This document shows, piece by piece, positions 35,960 to 48,200 of a DNA stretch of 64,000 nt. Position 1 is the first letter of the stretch. Every line of letters begins with the position of its first letter. The notes below the pieces were generated by a model. That model was not told the origin of the DNA. It saw nothing but the letters and a program-made list of their open reading frames with translations, and did no database searches. Both the position numbers and the translations under genes were made by a program. Source of the DNA: Lethocerus indicus (lineage: Eukaryota; Arthropoda; Insecta; Hemiptera; Belostomatidae); contig JACDQD010000004.1 in assembly GCA_019843655.1 (NCBI GenBank), positions 32,375,872-32,439,871 of the forward strand, written 5' to 3'.

Positions 35960-36611
35960 CTTATACGTTATAATTCATTTGTGGTAATCCCGAGTTTTCA
36001 TACCGCCGCTGTTTCTGGAGAAGTTTATTTTATGAAGAATTAATTAATTTTTAAGAGTTATCCATTCCAAACAAAATCGTTGGGGTTCACTGGGGCTCAC
36101 CTGTTGCTTTTAAGACTTATTGTAAAATTAAAAAAAAACAAAAAAACGGCTTCCTACTTACAGCGACGTCGGGAATTATTCAAATGGCCACCAGTGGGGA
36201 TTAGACGATCCACGGGGTTAATACGTTTTTTTATATCGGGGAAAATCAACATATCCTCCGGATTTTGTAGGGGGAAGTCTTGCGTTTTGGCCATGAATAA
36301 TTCAACGAGTCTTGTCTACATCAAATCATCATTGTTTATTCAACTAAAATGGGGTTTCGGTCCCCGGCGTACCAGTTTTGAATAAACTGGCGTCCCATAA
36401 AATTTTCTAAAGGGGAAAAAACGCCTCCGGCCCTTGTAGGGGATCCGTCGTGAAAAAAAAGACCGTCGAAAGTGTTACATTATAACTTTCGAAATTGGTT
36501 GAAAACTTACAGTCGCCGCAGGTTGTATGTTTAGTAATAGGAAACAGCACACATATTACCTATTTGCTCTCGCAAGTAAAGGACCAAGTAATGAGCGAAG
36601 GTTGACCCCGG
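35960..36611. other. No gene recognised
   Basis: The 101-codon frame at 36080-36385 has a Lys/Asn-rich start and no motif. No exon signals were noticed. Confidence 0.45.
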
Positions 36612-36690
36612 TGAAGGAACCTTGCACATTCCAGAAACGTCGGAAGAGGAAAAATCCCGGAATAGCAGTGTGTCAACCCCAGTATTTGTT
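36612..36690. repeat. Low-copy repeat shared with 53165-53230
   Basis: The segment cagaaacgtcggaagagg, aaaaatcccggaatagcag, tgtcaaccccagtatt parallels 53165-53230 (gaaaaatcccggaacagcg, gggtcaacccgatatt) in the same orientation. Confidence 0.55.
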
Positions 36691-37959
36691 AAGTAAAGAA
36701 GGGGCTTAAAATGTTAAGCTTTCATTCTACTTATTCTATCGCTTAGGTTTTTTCCTACTTTAAAGTAAAAAATTGTTTGCAGAATTGTACACACTCAGAA
36801 ACTGGCCCTTTTCCTACCTCTTGTAAATAATATATGATAATACGTATAGCGCAGAAACTGCAGGATGAAAAATAGTAGAAGGAACGCCATTCTTCGAAAT
36901 CCCCCTCTGACTTATATATAAATCAAAACCGAAGTTTGCCAAACTTTTTCTGTTGTCCCGGCGCCCTTGATATATCAGACCTTTTTCGCGGGGCTTTAGC
37001 TTCCTTCCTTTTTCCAATTCAGAAATGCATCGATCTATCCTGTACCTCCTGTCTCGCCGGCAATTTTCTTTAACGGACGATCGAATTAATTTAACGGATG
37101 TACACTTTCCGTGTAGGTACAATAATTTGTACGACGGAGGAACGGCTGGAAAGTCATAGCCCTTTTCCTAGCACGAACCATCGCCTGACTTTGTAAAAAT
37201 AAGTATGGTAATAAAAAGTGAAAGAGAGTATATTGTAAGTATAAGTGGGAGGTAAATAAGTGTTTTTTTTTCCGGCCAAACTTAATAAATAAAGTGTACA
37301 ACCACGAATTCTCTTCCTCCCTGACATTATATTCTTTCATTACGAATTCACCCTGCGGGAATGGAATAGATACAACAATAGGACCAGCAATTTAGCGTTT
37401 ATGAGAGAGATATCACTGTAATAGCCTACAGGATCGTTGGCCTCCTGTACCTCGTGCCTTGCACATTTGGCATTCGTTCAGCAAGCAAAGAGAAACTCAA
37501 AACAAATATCATCCTTCGCCCCTTCATTTAAAACGTTTCTTAAATTCAACGGAATATTTTAAATTGAATTAGACTAATCGATACGGTTTACCACAAACGG
37601 ATTCATTTACACGTTTCACGAAATTGTTTTTCTACAGCCACGTAGATCCGTTCAATATGCGTCTCCACGTCTCGAAATTTTTGTTTAGGATTCATATTTG
37701 TTTAGGATCCGTTCCTGACCGAAGTGTCCTGGATATGTTAGGCTGGCTGAAATTAGAAATTATATGCGAAAAAAGGACCTAAAACGTATTAAAGAAAATT
37801 CTCCTCTGAAAAGAATTGGATTTAAAAAAAACGGTAGTCGGCACTTGTAGCGGTTGAAGTCGTGAAACAAACAAAACTGAAATTTAACATGTAACATTTA
37901 CAACGGCAGGATTTCATTTATAAATTCATCTACTTAATGGAGAACCCAAAATCACGCTT
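36691..37959. other. No gene recognised
   Basis: Mixed sequence. Frames at 36814-37122 and 37086-37340 (minus) carry no recognisable motif. Confidence 0.45.
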
Positions 37960-38250
37960 ACACGGTCTTCAAGACTCTAAGAACCCACAAAAACACCTTT
38001 ATAAAAGCTTCAAAAAGCTAAAAACACCGCTAAAACTCGTTTACAAACACGAAAACAGCCGCTGAAACAAGTTTTTAAATACTAAACAAGCCCCAAAAAC
38101 GTTTGCAAACGCTTCAAAACTCAATGAACCAAACCAAACCAAAAACACGTTAAACGCTTAGCACGCTAAAAAAAGCGCTAAACAATTACCAAAAATACAT
38201 TTTAAAACGCTTCAAAATGCTGAGAAAAGCCACTGTAACACGTTTAAAAA
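37960..38250. repeat. Degenerate A-rich short repeats
   Basis: Loose repetition of cttcaaaa / gctaaaaac / cgtttacaaac motifs. No clear period, probably an old decayed tandem repeat. Confidence 0.4.
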
Positions 38251-38527
38251 TGTTCGGGTGTAATTTACATTTTCCATTACAATATTCAAAGTACGAGACA
38301 TGTTTCTCATTTAGGATTAGGACGAGATAAGTTTAAGATCAACCGAATGGCAGATTAAACGAATAATACAGCTCCTTTAAATTCGAATCCGAGAATTACG
38401 TAACTTATAAGAGCCGTAGAGGGAACTTTTCGACGCTTTCCAAGTTCAACAGTTCAGAAAGTTTCGCCGGAAACGTCATCTGGCGCAAGGATGGTTTTTC
38501 CGGTGGAAATCACATCGACCGATATTC

Positions 38528-38598
38528 AGAGGGAGGAAGGGAGGGAGGAGGGTGAGAGGGAGTGAGGGAGGGAGGGAGGGAGGGAGGGAGAGAGAGAG
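38528..38598. repeat. GGGA-rich purine tract
   Basis: Mostly (GGGA)n with GGGT interruptions, followed by a short GA run. Confidence 0.9.
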
Positions 38599-39020
38599 CC
38601 GCTATCGGATTCCGACCAACCGTAGTGTCCTTTATCGGCGGTAATTCGGTTAGAAAAAAAACTTGTTATTTTCTTTTTTCCACCCCTTTTTCCAGTTCTG
38701 TTTTCGTCCGTATCTCCCGACACGGAAAATTCCCCCCCCCCCCCCTCACGGCTTTTCAGACCGCTTTGTCACGGCCACGAAAATAAAAGACAGGTATCTC
38801 TCCTTCCCTCCATAGATATCTTTCGTAACGAAAAACCCGAGATATTTTTTATAACGTTTCCACTCTTCTGTCGGCATAATCTTTTCCGGACCGACAGTCC
38901 GGGGATTCGTCGAACGGCCGCAAATATCCGCTTATCGCGGGGAATTTAGTACCGAACAATTTATAAACGATGAAAAAAAGGATATAGACCTTTCCGTGAA
39001 ATTAAACGCCTGGACTTATA
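38599..39020. other. No gene recognised
   Basis: Non-coding, with a C12 homopolymer near 38731. Confidence 0.5.
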
Positions 39021-39230
39021 TGGGTGTCCAAAAATTAACGCAAGATTTGAATCGAACTGTGGATGCCAAACTTTCATTATTTTTGAAATATTGTTCGACA
39101 ATGAAAACACGTTGTTCTATCGTGTAACGCTCCATTGTGTAACTATCGGCTGTCAAATGGTTTTTTTTAATAGGGTTTACTGCAAAAATAGTGGAAAATT
39201 CAAATCTCGCGTCAATTTCGGAACACCCCA
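39021..39230 (-). mobile_element. Small Tc1/mariner-type derivative (210 bp)
   Basis: Inverted ends tgggtgtccaaaaattaacg and its imperfect complement ggaacacccca, both next to TA. On the minus strand a fragment begins MERYTIEQRVFIVEQYFKNN, the DNA-binding N-terminus of a Tc1/mariner-superfamily transposase related to the element at 57161-58010. Nearly all coding sequence is deleted, so it is a non-autonomous derivative. Confidence 0.8.
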
Positions 39231-40656
39231 TATTACCGTATCTGATGTTCCACAACTGGAACACATTATAAATCAGACCATAAAATATATGTTGTGTAAG
39301 GATTTAAGGAGATTTCATCCCCTACTTAGACCTTCCTAGACCTTGCGGGGTGGGGACTATATATAAGCACCTTTTCAGCGTACTTTATAAAATCTTGCAA
39401 AGCATCAACTTTTATCACCATCAGTTTTTTCCTGGGGGGCGAATAAGACACACTCTGAACTACGTATTTGGGTTAGGGAATCGAACGTCGGGGTAAATTA
39501 AAAACCCCCTATTTAATTATCATTGCTTCAAGTGTTATTAATTAAGGGCATTGGGGCGGGAAAGAGCGATCCTTCGACGAATTGAATTCGTCAGTTCATA
39601 AATTTAATGAATGGCACACACTTGGCGATTGAAATTGCATTCGATCGCAATCACTGTGAGAGAAAATATAAAGTTATTAAGGTGAAAATAATAGTTTTAA
39701 TTAGCTAATATTTTTAATTATATATTGTTTATTCTTGTCCTAAACTAGATTTAGATTTTCTTTATCCGTTATGAACAACGAACATTAATTTCTCTGCCCC
39801 TTACTTCATTTTAATTTATTTCGCAGGCCTGCAATCCAAGTTCAGTTACTTTCAATTAATTCTGTTCCACTTTCGAACCTTCTTTAAGGTAGGTTATAAA
39901 TTTTACCGCTATAGAACTTGAAGATCTCAATTTATTTTTGTTTTTCAAAGTTTAGTTTTCGAATGTGAAGGACATTTTCGGGAATTCGGAAATTCTCATC
40001 TCGAGGACGCTTCTGCAACACACACAAAAATGCGCACCTCGCTATTATAGGAAATTTCACGCATGAAAATTTAAGATCGAATTGTTTACTGGTGAACTAG
40101 TCGCTCTGACCTTAAAATGTCTTCGGTACGACTTTGAGGTGTATACACAATCGGCCGAAAATTAGCATGAGCAGAAACTACATTACTTACCGATCCCCCC
40201 CCCCCCAATCCCCTATGTGACTCAATTATGAACGGCGTCGTTGATTGGGGTGGCGGCGGTTCTAACTTTATAGGGTAAATAGTAATGGCCGGGGCGGTTA
40301 TCGAGAGGGTCGGTTAATTCCCATTAAACAGTGCACGGTCTGAAACGGAACAAGTGGAGCTCGGTCACAACGGGGGATAGGCATTTGGGGTTTGGGGGTT
40401 GAATGGGGACCGGCCTGGGGTGGTGGAGCGGGGCGGGGGAAGGGCGAGGATAACGTTCGATAAATTTGATTTTGGGGCGACGGCCGTTGCGATTGGACGA
40501 GAAAATTTCGGCTTTTCAGCCCGCTCTGTTTTCACCCGCTTCGGAAAAAACCCAAGGTTTCGGATTTTGAAACCCAAGATATTTTCGGTGCACCTTTAAT
40601 ACCGCTGAAAAATAATGGAGGCCGCCAGCAGAGTTCGAATTTTATCCGTTGAAATT
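39231..40656. other. No gene recognised
   Basis: AT-rich then mixed, with a C12 run near 40195 and a G-rich stretch at 40370-40450. Confidence 0.5.
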
Positions 40657-40673
40657 ATCTATCTATATATCTA

Positions 40674-40710
<37 letters not shown>

Positions 40711-40740
40711 GATAATATATATAAATATATATAGATAATA
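40657..40740. repeat. (ATCT)/(AT)n microsatellite
   Basis: ATCT tetranucleotides grade into an AT dinucleotide run. Confidence 0.93.
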
Positions 40741-40815
40741 TTTTACGGAGCTCGGGTTACAGTTCGGTATAAAATGGGTCGAAGCGTACACCGTGAATCG
40801 CTGCCATAGATAATA

Positions 40816-41251
40816 CAAAAATTTTTATTTTGTACAATCAACATTGAATGTTATACGTACAAATGCTGTATGTATTTCTTCACACGCGTATCGTGATAAA
40901 AGAAAGCCACCCAATTATGGCACATTTGACACAAGAACAATTATGGTCTAAGGTCTAAGAAGATCTCTAGGCCCAGCGGCGTTTAAGCCGACGTGTGAGA
41001 GAGAAAAGGGACTGAACGAGTGGATCGGGATGAGGAGAAAGGCGGGAGTGGAACTCCGGGAACCGGGATTTTGCGACTTCGTCCATTGTCGTTATGTTGA
41101 GGTCATGCGGTGGATTGTCTGGTTAGAAACATACCCGGAGGAGGGGGGGAACATTATGGGGGCAATCTGTGGAACCCCATAGTTCTATACCGTATATCCA
41201 AGTCGGTTTAAGTATCGCTTTGTATATTGTCAGTTTGTTACTTGATTCACG
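40816..41251 (-). mobile_element. 5'-truncated LINE with perfect 13-bp TSD
   Basis: The 3' end is at the left (minus-strand A-rich tail and gattgtacaaaat). The 3' UTR (gactgaacgagtggatcggg block) and a decayed end of ORF2 follow. The direct repeat gccatagataata is perfect at 40803-40815 and 41252-41264. It is the same family as 27759-28216, 51325-51775 and 58742-59263. Confidence 0.85.
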
Positions 41252-41264
41252 GCCATAGATAATA

Positions 41265-42315
41265 AAAAATTCACCATTAAACATTTTAATCTGTAGAACA
41301 ATTTAAAAGACCAATAATTTTGTTTTAATACACGCGTTTTTTCGGTATAGATTTAAATTAATGAGAACGATGATTTTTGATTAGGCATCTTTTGTGGGAG
41401 GAGTGCATACGTTTACGGATACGGGTCGGGTGTTTTATTTCAGTCCGATACGACGCATAAAAATGCGTGAAAACGTGATGAAATTTCGCGTGAATATTTT
41501 CTATTTATTCCTCATCGAATTAAATTTGAAGGGCCGCACGAATCTAAGAGGCCCCCCCCCCCCGTCCAAAGCGTATTTCACTCGTGGTGAACTCCCATTA
41601 CGCTTTCGTCTGTTGTATTTTTCCATCCTATTCTCGTCCCCTTACAGTACTGGAGGGAGGAAATCCTGGGGTGCCAACGGTTGATTGCGCGACGGCCCCC
41701 GGGGGTCTCGAACAACTCCGGAATCGATACCGCAAAGGTAAAGGTAAATATTCGAAGAATATCCCAATGTCGCGCGGGTGAGGGGGTTGGCGGTTAATTC
41801 ATTTCACGTTTATTGAGTCCGCGTATTGTATTTATCCGGTATATTTCGCTCCCGTCCCCGGGGGGGAGAAGGAGTTTCTCCCCGCTGAATCGAAACGGAT
41901 ATATATTCCATTAGGAGTTATACGATAGGAATTGGCCAACAGTGTTTATTCAGCAGGATAAATTATCGTCGGTTTATATTACTATTGCCAGTATTTTTCA
42001 AAGTCTCGGACTCAAAAACCTCATGAATATTCGTGCGGCAAATCGTCGGTACGCACAACAATAAGCTGTACAGAGAAAAAATATTCAAAACGTTAATATT
42101 CACTGGTTTGATTATGGATAAATTGATCGACCGACCCTCCTTATAATAGTGCAAAGATTCGCATTTATTTAACAAAAAAGAAAGCCCGAAATAATGTCAG
42201 TAATTATTTTATAATGTATAATTCGGTATTAGTTTCACATATATTTGTCTAGCTGCGCATAATATGGATGAAAAAACTGTTACGAAGTTGTTGGGATCGT
42301 AACGTACGTAAATTG
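41265..42315. other. No gene recognised
   Basis: Mixed sequence with a C10 run near 41553. The 96-codon frame at 41394-41684 reads through it and lacks motifs. Confidence 0.45.
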
Positions 42316-42384
42316 ACGGCGCTCCGCGATGCTAAGGCCCGCACTGCAAATCGGTCTTGCAGGTTTGCCGCACTGTAGCGCCGT
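42316..42384. repeat. 69-bp palindrome-ended structured element, copy A
   Basis: It begins acggcgct and ends agcgccgt, a perfect 8-bp inverted pair. Inside, ctgcaa/ttgcag can form a 6-bp hairpin. It aligns with the reverse complement of 46318-46386 over all 69 bases without gaps, 58 of 69 identical by eye. Confidence 0.75.
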
Positions 42385-45300
42385 TTTCATCACACTGAGT
42401 TTAGTTCTATGGGGACGTTTTGTAGATAAAATCTTAATTATTTAATCGTTCCATTTAATTTATATTTAATTTGTAATGTCCGTTTTGTGTTCTTGTAGGT
42501 TTCGGCTCGTTTGAATCGTAATTAAATGTTAATTACTTTTGCTGTTACAAATGTTTACTTTTGCTACGGCGATGGACGTATTCACTATTTTTATCCGCAT
42601 ATTTCTGTTCCTACGTAAACCGGGCGAGACGGCATAATTTATAGAGCACACCTCGGCCTTATTAAACGTTTTAAGTTATTAAAATGTATAGCGACGTAAG
42701 AAGGCCGGACGTTGTGTATAAGATTAGGCTACATGCTGTGTATTAGAGGGAAGCCAGAATTTGGCATATATTATTAACAATGTTGTACGTTGTTCCGGAA
42801 CCGTTTCGACAACGTTATTTTCAGCTTGTGTTATCATTTGTATTAATAATTTTTCTTGGCAATTTCATCCATTAATTTTACCTTACCGTCTTCAAAAATA
42901 ACGTCTATATCTAAATATAGTATATAAAATTGACTGGTACATTAATAGATAATAAACATTGGACTTTGAAAAAGTCATACGTCCGTTTCAATTTCTATAA
43001 GAGGTCTGGATATGCGGACTTTACGTATCAGAGATATTGGAGTTCTTTTCTGGGATTTTTCCCCTGGGGAAAAAACCCAAAAAAATATCCATCGGGCCTA
43101 ATTTGATGGTTCCACTTATGGGAGTAGCTTTGTATACTGTACATAAAAGGAAAAGAAAACTGTCGAGGAAGTCCAATTAGAGCGCGGATCTGAAAGCGCG
43201 CGGAACTCCTAAGAAATTAAGTTGGAAAGAAACTTTGAATTTTAAGAATGCGCTCCTACCTCCCCTATACATATTATGAAACTTTTCAGATCCTCCTGAA
43301 ATCGTGATCGAAAGCCAAGTGGAATTCCTGGAATAAAACCCGGTTGATTCGGCATTTAAAATTCCTGAGATAAAAATCGGAATTTATAATCTCCGTACAT
43401 TCCTTAAATATTCGTAAAGAAAATTAGACAATGTATTAATTTTTTTGGAACGCCTAATTAACAATTGGATTGGTAGCTTATGGCAGTAATTGAATATAGT
43501 AATTATGAACCTGTTTTATGTTTCCAATTCAGGAAAATCTGTGCATTAACTCTGAATAGAGGAATCCAATTAAATACAATAATTAATTAATTTTTTAAAA
43601 TTTAATTAATTACTTCCACAATATTCGTTGTTATTCCCGAGAGCAGGGAAGGAATCTAAAGCTGTAATATATTAATTATGAGAAATAAAGTAGTTGTACG
43701 TTAGCTCGGTGCCATATTATTTTACAGTTATCTGAAAAATGACTTATTGGAATTATTGGGTTGCTGCTGAAATAATGCAGTAAATTTACTTACTTGACGT
43801 ATGGATACGGATATATATCCTTCTTCTAAATTATTTATACATTATTTAATTACAGGTACGTTAATTACTTTTTGTAATTTCGCTGCGTCAATTCCTCACG
43901 GGTTTTTAAATTTGTTATTCAACTCATTGTTGTCTAATTTTCTGTAGAAAAAAAATAAAGTTGATTAAAAAAATTTCATAATTATTAATTCATGTTATTT
44001 TCAGTATTGCCGTCTACAAATTAACATATCTTTATACTCACTCCTTTTATTTTTATATACATGTTACCTTAGTGCACAAGCTGAAATTGATGCACATTGA
44101 TTTTTTAAATATATTTAAAAGTTATAAATACTGAACAAAAAAATATTTTACGATAGATGTTATTAAATAAACTCTTTAGGGGGCTTGAATTCGGTCTGGA
44201 ATTTTAATAGCGGCGATCCAATTCAATTCCAAAAGTGCCCTTGATGTTTCTCCAATCGTATTTTTGTTTCTGAAATACCCCGTATAGCTCATTGGGGACA
44301 ATTATAAATTAAATCGGAGGTATCTCATTAAAATTGTTTTTTCGCTTTTGTTCCTATTTTTATCACGTCGAGTGGGACGCAGAAATAAATCGAATAATAA
44401 AAACCCCAGGGGACAGTGAAATTTTGTTGTACAAATCCTTAAGAAATTTGTACCAACTGCCCTTAGTATTCGGTAAACCGGATACGACAAATAATCACTG
44501 TAAATCTGTAAACATCTATAAAAAAAAAACGGAAACTATGTATTTACGTGTCTAGGGTAAAAGCATCTGTACTATGAGAGAAAAAGTCTGGGACTTGAAC
44601 TTTAAAAGTGACTCATATTGGGGCTCCGAGAAGTAGAAAAACAATGCGGTACCGCGACAACAAAGATAACAGCAATGTACGAAACGAGCTCAACAATGCT
44701 GGCAATCCTTGAATATTTGATTGGAACAAAAATCGACGTTTTTTCTCAACTTCTCAACGCAGCCGTGCGGCATGCAACAAACATGATTACGTTTATTCTA
44801 CACCTCTGAATCCGGCGGAAGTAGGCCGGGTCATCGTTTCCGGAAAACCGTGACCGGGAATATTGTCCTGGCAGGGGCGGGGGACTTGGACTTGAAAGCC
44901 CGAAGTTTCTTCTCGGCCGACCGATCGATACCGAGCACACTCGGGGGATGCTAAACGAGGGGATTTTTAAGCACTCTCTGTTAATAATTTTTTTCTTCTT
45001 CGCGCTTTGAAATTTTTTTTACACTTTCCACCTTTTCCCGTTTGACAGTTTCTGTAAAACAATATTCCCCACTCGCGTACGAACTCCCGTGCGTTGTTAT
45101 TATCGAACGCAACCGGAACACAGCCGTTGGTTACGGTTAAGGAAAGGTAGAAAAAAGGGGGTCAAATCTTGAATAAACAGAGGTTTCGAATGGGCATCGA
45201 TTTCAGTTAACTGACGGATGGGGGGTTTTTGTTGGGGGCGGTGGGGGTTGGGGGTTAATTGTGTCAAGTTATGGGACTTTTAGGGGCGGCAACGGCAAAC

Positions 45301-46317
45301 AAGGACCGCCGCTCCGCAATTTCACCCCCCAAAATATTTTCCACAAAACATTCCCCCTGTTTTCGTAAAGGCCGTATAATCAAAGAAACGCGTCGGAATT
45401 TTCCGAAGTACAATAATTGCTGTAAACTTTGCTATTCCACTATTTTGAAGTGTTTTTAAACATTTCCCTCCGAAATTTTAAGGCAGAGAACAGCGACAGA
45501 CTGAATTGCATTGAAGCGAAAAATTTTATTCGGGAATATAGAAATTATCAACCCTCCCCTCAACTTAGTGACCTAATCGTCTATAAAATAAAGAATACCT
45601 CTTAATTTCGAATTTCATGTTCAAACTGTCAGTAAAATGTCCACGATTAGTTCTGATATCGTTTTATTATATTATAATTGCATTATAGGAGGAAATTGAT
45701 GAGAACTAAATGATGGAACATTTTAATAAGTACATTGTTTATATTCATTGCTAGGACAATAACAGTAATTGAATATAATCCTTAAAAAAGACAGGAAATG
45801 AAGAGGAATACAGTCGTAAGACAGCCAGAAAAACAGGGAATGAATTAAGGGGCCGATGTTTGTCCCGGCCGAAAAAGGAGTTAAAAATAACAGTTCGCGA
45901 TTCGAAAAACAATGAAATGTTTTTCTGTCGGAAAACTCGGACTTCATTAGGGTCTTTTATTCCCCTTTATTGTTCTAACCTATACAACATTCCGGCTTCC
46001 CATCGGCCGTAATTCACTGGCTCGGGAGTTTTATTAATTCGCATCTTGTTTCATCCTGTCGAGCTATTAACATTTTAGAGTTAATATTTTTTTTTTTGAA
46101 ATCTGAAAATTTGTAGGTAATTACATTATACTTATTATTACTGACGGTTTGATTAGGCACATGAAAATTCTGTTATGTAAGGGCAATTTTAGTTTAAATA
46201 TTTATCTCATTTTTTCTCCGTTTCATCTCATTCCTCTAGAATTTAATATCGTTCACAATTGCCGGACAACTGTGAGGAAATATTCGCCGTACAAAGTGAT
46301 AGTAAATTCACCGTTGA
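42385..46317. other. No gene recognised between the two 69-bp elements
   Basis: About 3.9 kb, mostly AT-rich. A small perfect palindrome (tttttcccctggggaaaaa) lies near 43057. Open frames are short and without motifs, so I do not interpret the pair as ends of one coding transposon. Confidence 0.5.
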
Positions 46318-46386
46318 ACGGCGCTAGAGCTCGGCAAACCCGCGAGACAGCTCGGCAGTGCGGGCCTTAGCATCGCACAGCGCCGT
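46318..46386. repeat. 69-bp palindrome-ended structured element, copy B (inverted)
   Basis: Same 8-bp closing stem and length as 42316-42384, in the opposite orientation. Its internal hairpin uses different bases (cgag/ctcg in the minus sense), consistent with a retained fold. Confidence 0.75.
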
Positions 46387-47206
46387 ACTCACGTACCCTG
46401 TAAACTCAGGGTACATTGTACAACTGTAACATTTTTCGGCGTCCTTTCCTGTTGAATAAATGTTGAACTCGGCAACTTACAGTAATAAGCACCGGGGCTG
46501 TATCAATTTATGACTTTCCATCAAGAATGAAATAATTCTACTGGAATAACTGAAACAACATAATATTCATCAACGTAAACTATCGTATATTATATTTGTA
46601 ATAAATATAAACCGTTATCAATTAATAAAATTTAAATTGAAAATTATTGGGCACAAGGTCGGCGTGCTTTCGAACGTTTAACGTTCCTCGACTTAAGTCA
46701 ATACACAGATTCGTACAATGACCCTCGACCTTTCTCATATAGGAAAAAAATTATAGATTTAGTTAAAATTCATTCGCGGGTAAATCGGGCGACGCCTAAT
46801 TCGCCGAATAACAAACTGCGGAGGACTCCATTGTTACGGCCCGAATAACCCCGGTTATTTAATTGAATCCGGACGATAGAGGTTTTGAAGCCAGTATTTT
46901 TTGGTTTTTCAGCTCCTTTATATAGGGACCGATCGGGGCCTGATATTGGCAGGCCATAATGCTGCCCCGGTCACCGTTTTGCTGAAAAATAAAAACAGGA
47001 AATTCATCGCAAAATCGGATAACGATGCGCGCCCCATTGGTCTCGTACCGATTTGCAAATTCGAATGTCAAGAGAAACGCCGGCGTCGAATGCAATTCGA
47101 GCCGGAAAGATATTAATCGAAGGCGCTTTTATATTTTTATTACTTTTCATAACGCCACCTCGGGCTGTAGACAAACGATTAACGTGCAATCCCCACGTCA
47201 CGACTC
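46387..47206. other. No gene recognised
   Basis: AT-rich, then mixed. Short overlapping frames at 46859-47256 show no recognisable motif. Confidence 0.45.
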
Positions 47207-47465
47207 AAAAGAACAGATTTATACAGAAAATTCGGACTACTGAAGACCGTTACTGAAACGGACATCCAAATCGACCTTAGCCAACAAACTCAAAATATAC
47301 AAAACAATTTTAAAACCGACACGGACATACGGTCGAGAGGTATGGGGTTCCACCGAGACATCCAACATCGCTCGCATACAGAGATTCCAGTCAAAAGTCC
47401 TTCGTACCGTCCTTAATGCACAATTCATAATGACCTCAACATACCGACAGTCGAATTTATTACTC
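47207..47465 (+). mobile_element. Decayed LINE fragment, first family
   Basis: Plus-strand pieces RKFGLLKTV, CAACAAACTCAAAATATAC (NKLKIYK-like) and HRDIQHRSHTEIPVKS correspond to the RT C-terminal region, with several frame breaks. It meets a LINE of another family in the opposite orientation at 47478. Confidence 0.65.
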
Positions 47466-47477
47466 GGGTGGTAAAGA

Positions 47478-48200
47478 AATCGCGTGGCCATTTCCGCTTT
47501 AGGCGACGCAAAGGGATTTTCGGGAAGGTGAGAAGCGAGGAAAGTTGTCGTATCAAGGGATTGGAACGAAGGGATAGTTTGGAATGGAAGGATTTATACC
47601 GGAAGCCGCTAATTCTCGAACGAACGGGACTTTTAGGTCAATGTGAATTATTCCGTTAGAGACATACGGTGGGGCGTTGGTAATTTTTCGAAGGATTATG
47701 GATTGCGAGGATCGGAGTCTATAAGAGTTGGACGGCTCGGTGGATCCCCACAGTTCGATTCCAGTAGGCCCAGATAGGTTTCAGTAGGCGGTTGTAAATT
47801 AATAGTTTGTTCGAGAGTGATAGTTTTGATCTGTAGTCGAGGAGTCTTAGTAGTAATTTGTAGCGTAGTTTCGTTTCTGTACGTTTCAGTCTTTCATGCG
47901 GGTTCCACATGACAATCTTCTGTCTAGGAGTAGTCCCAGGTACCGCACTTGATTTTCAATAGGAAGTTGGGACCGGTTCAGGAAAACGGGAGGACAAGTT
48001 GCTCTTCTCAAAGTAAAAGTAACGCGAAGACTTTTTTGGCAATTGAACTTAATCCTCCATTTCCCGGACCAACTTTCTATGAGGGAGAGTTGTTTTTGCA
48101 GGGAATGTGATGCTAAGTAAGGATCTGAGTTTGTAGAGAGTACAGCTTTGTCGTCCGCGTAGAAAGCAAGGAAAGTGGTCTACTTTTGAAGGAGAATTCC
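47478..48200 (-). pseudogene. Jockey-like reverse transcriptase, partial and frameshifted
   Basis: Non-LTR retrotransposon ORF2 copies element RNA into DNA at a nicked target. Seen on the minus strand: a FYADD box with two catalytic aspartates (48161-48150), then a QLSLIESWSGKWRIKFN stretch, RYLGLLLDRRL, a frame change near 47913, NPHERLKRTETKLRYKLL, LSNKLLIYNRLLKPIWAY, and finally DLKVPFVREISGFRYKSFHS and RRLKRK. This is the order found in Jockey-clade proteins. The N-terminal half of the RT and the endonuclease are missing. It is a different family from the LINEs at 40816 and 51325, and the related fragments at 6175-6830 and 49700-49800 belong with it. Confidence 0.8.

Noticed and set aside
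42385..46317. One large transposon with the 69-bp elements as ends
   Set aside because: No transposase-like frame lies between them, no target duplication was found outside, and each 69-bp unit is itself closed by inverted ends.
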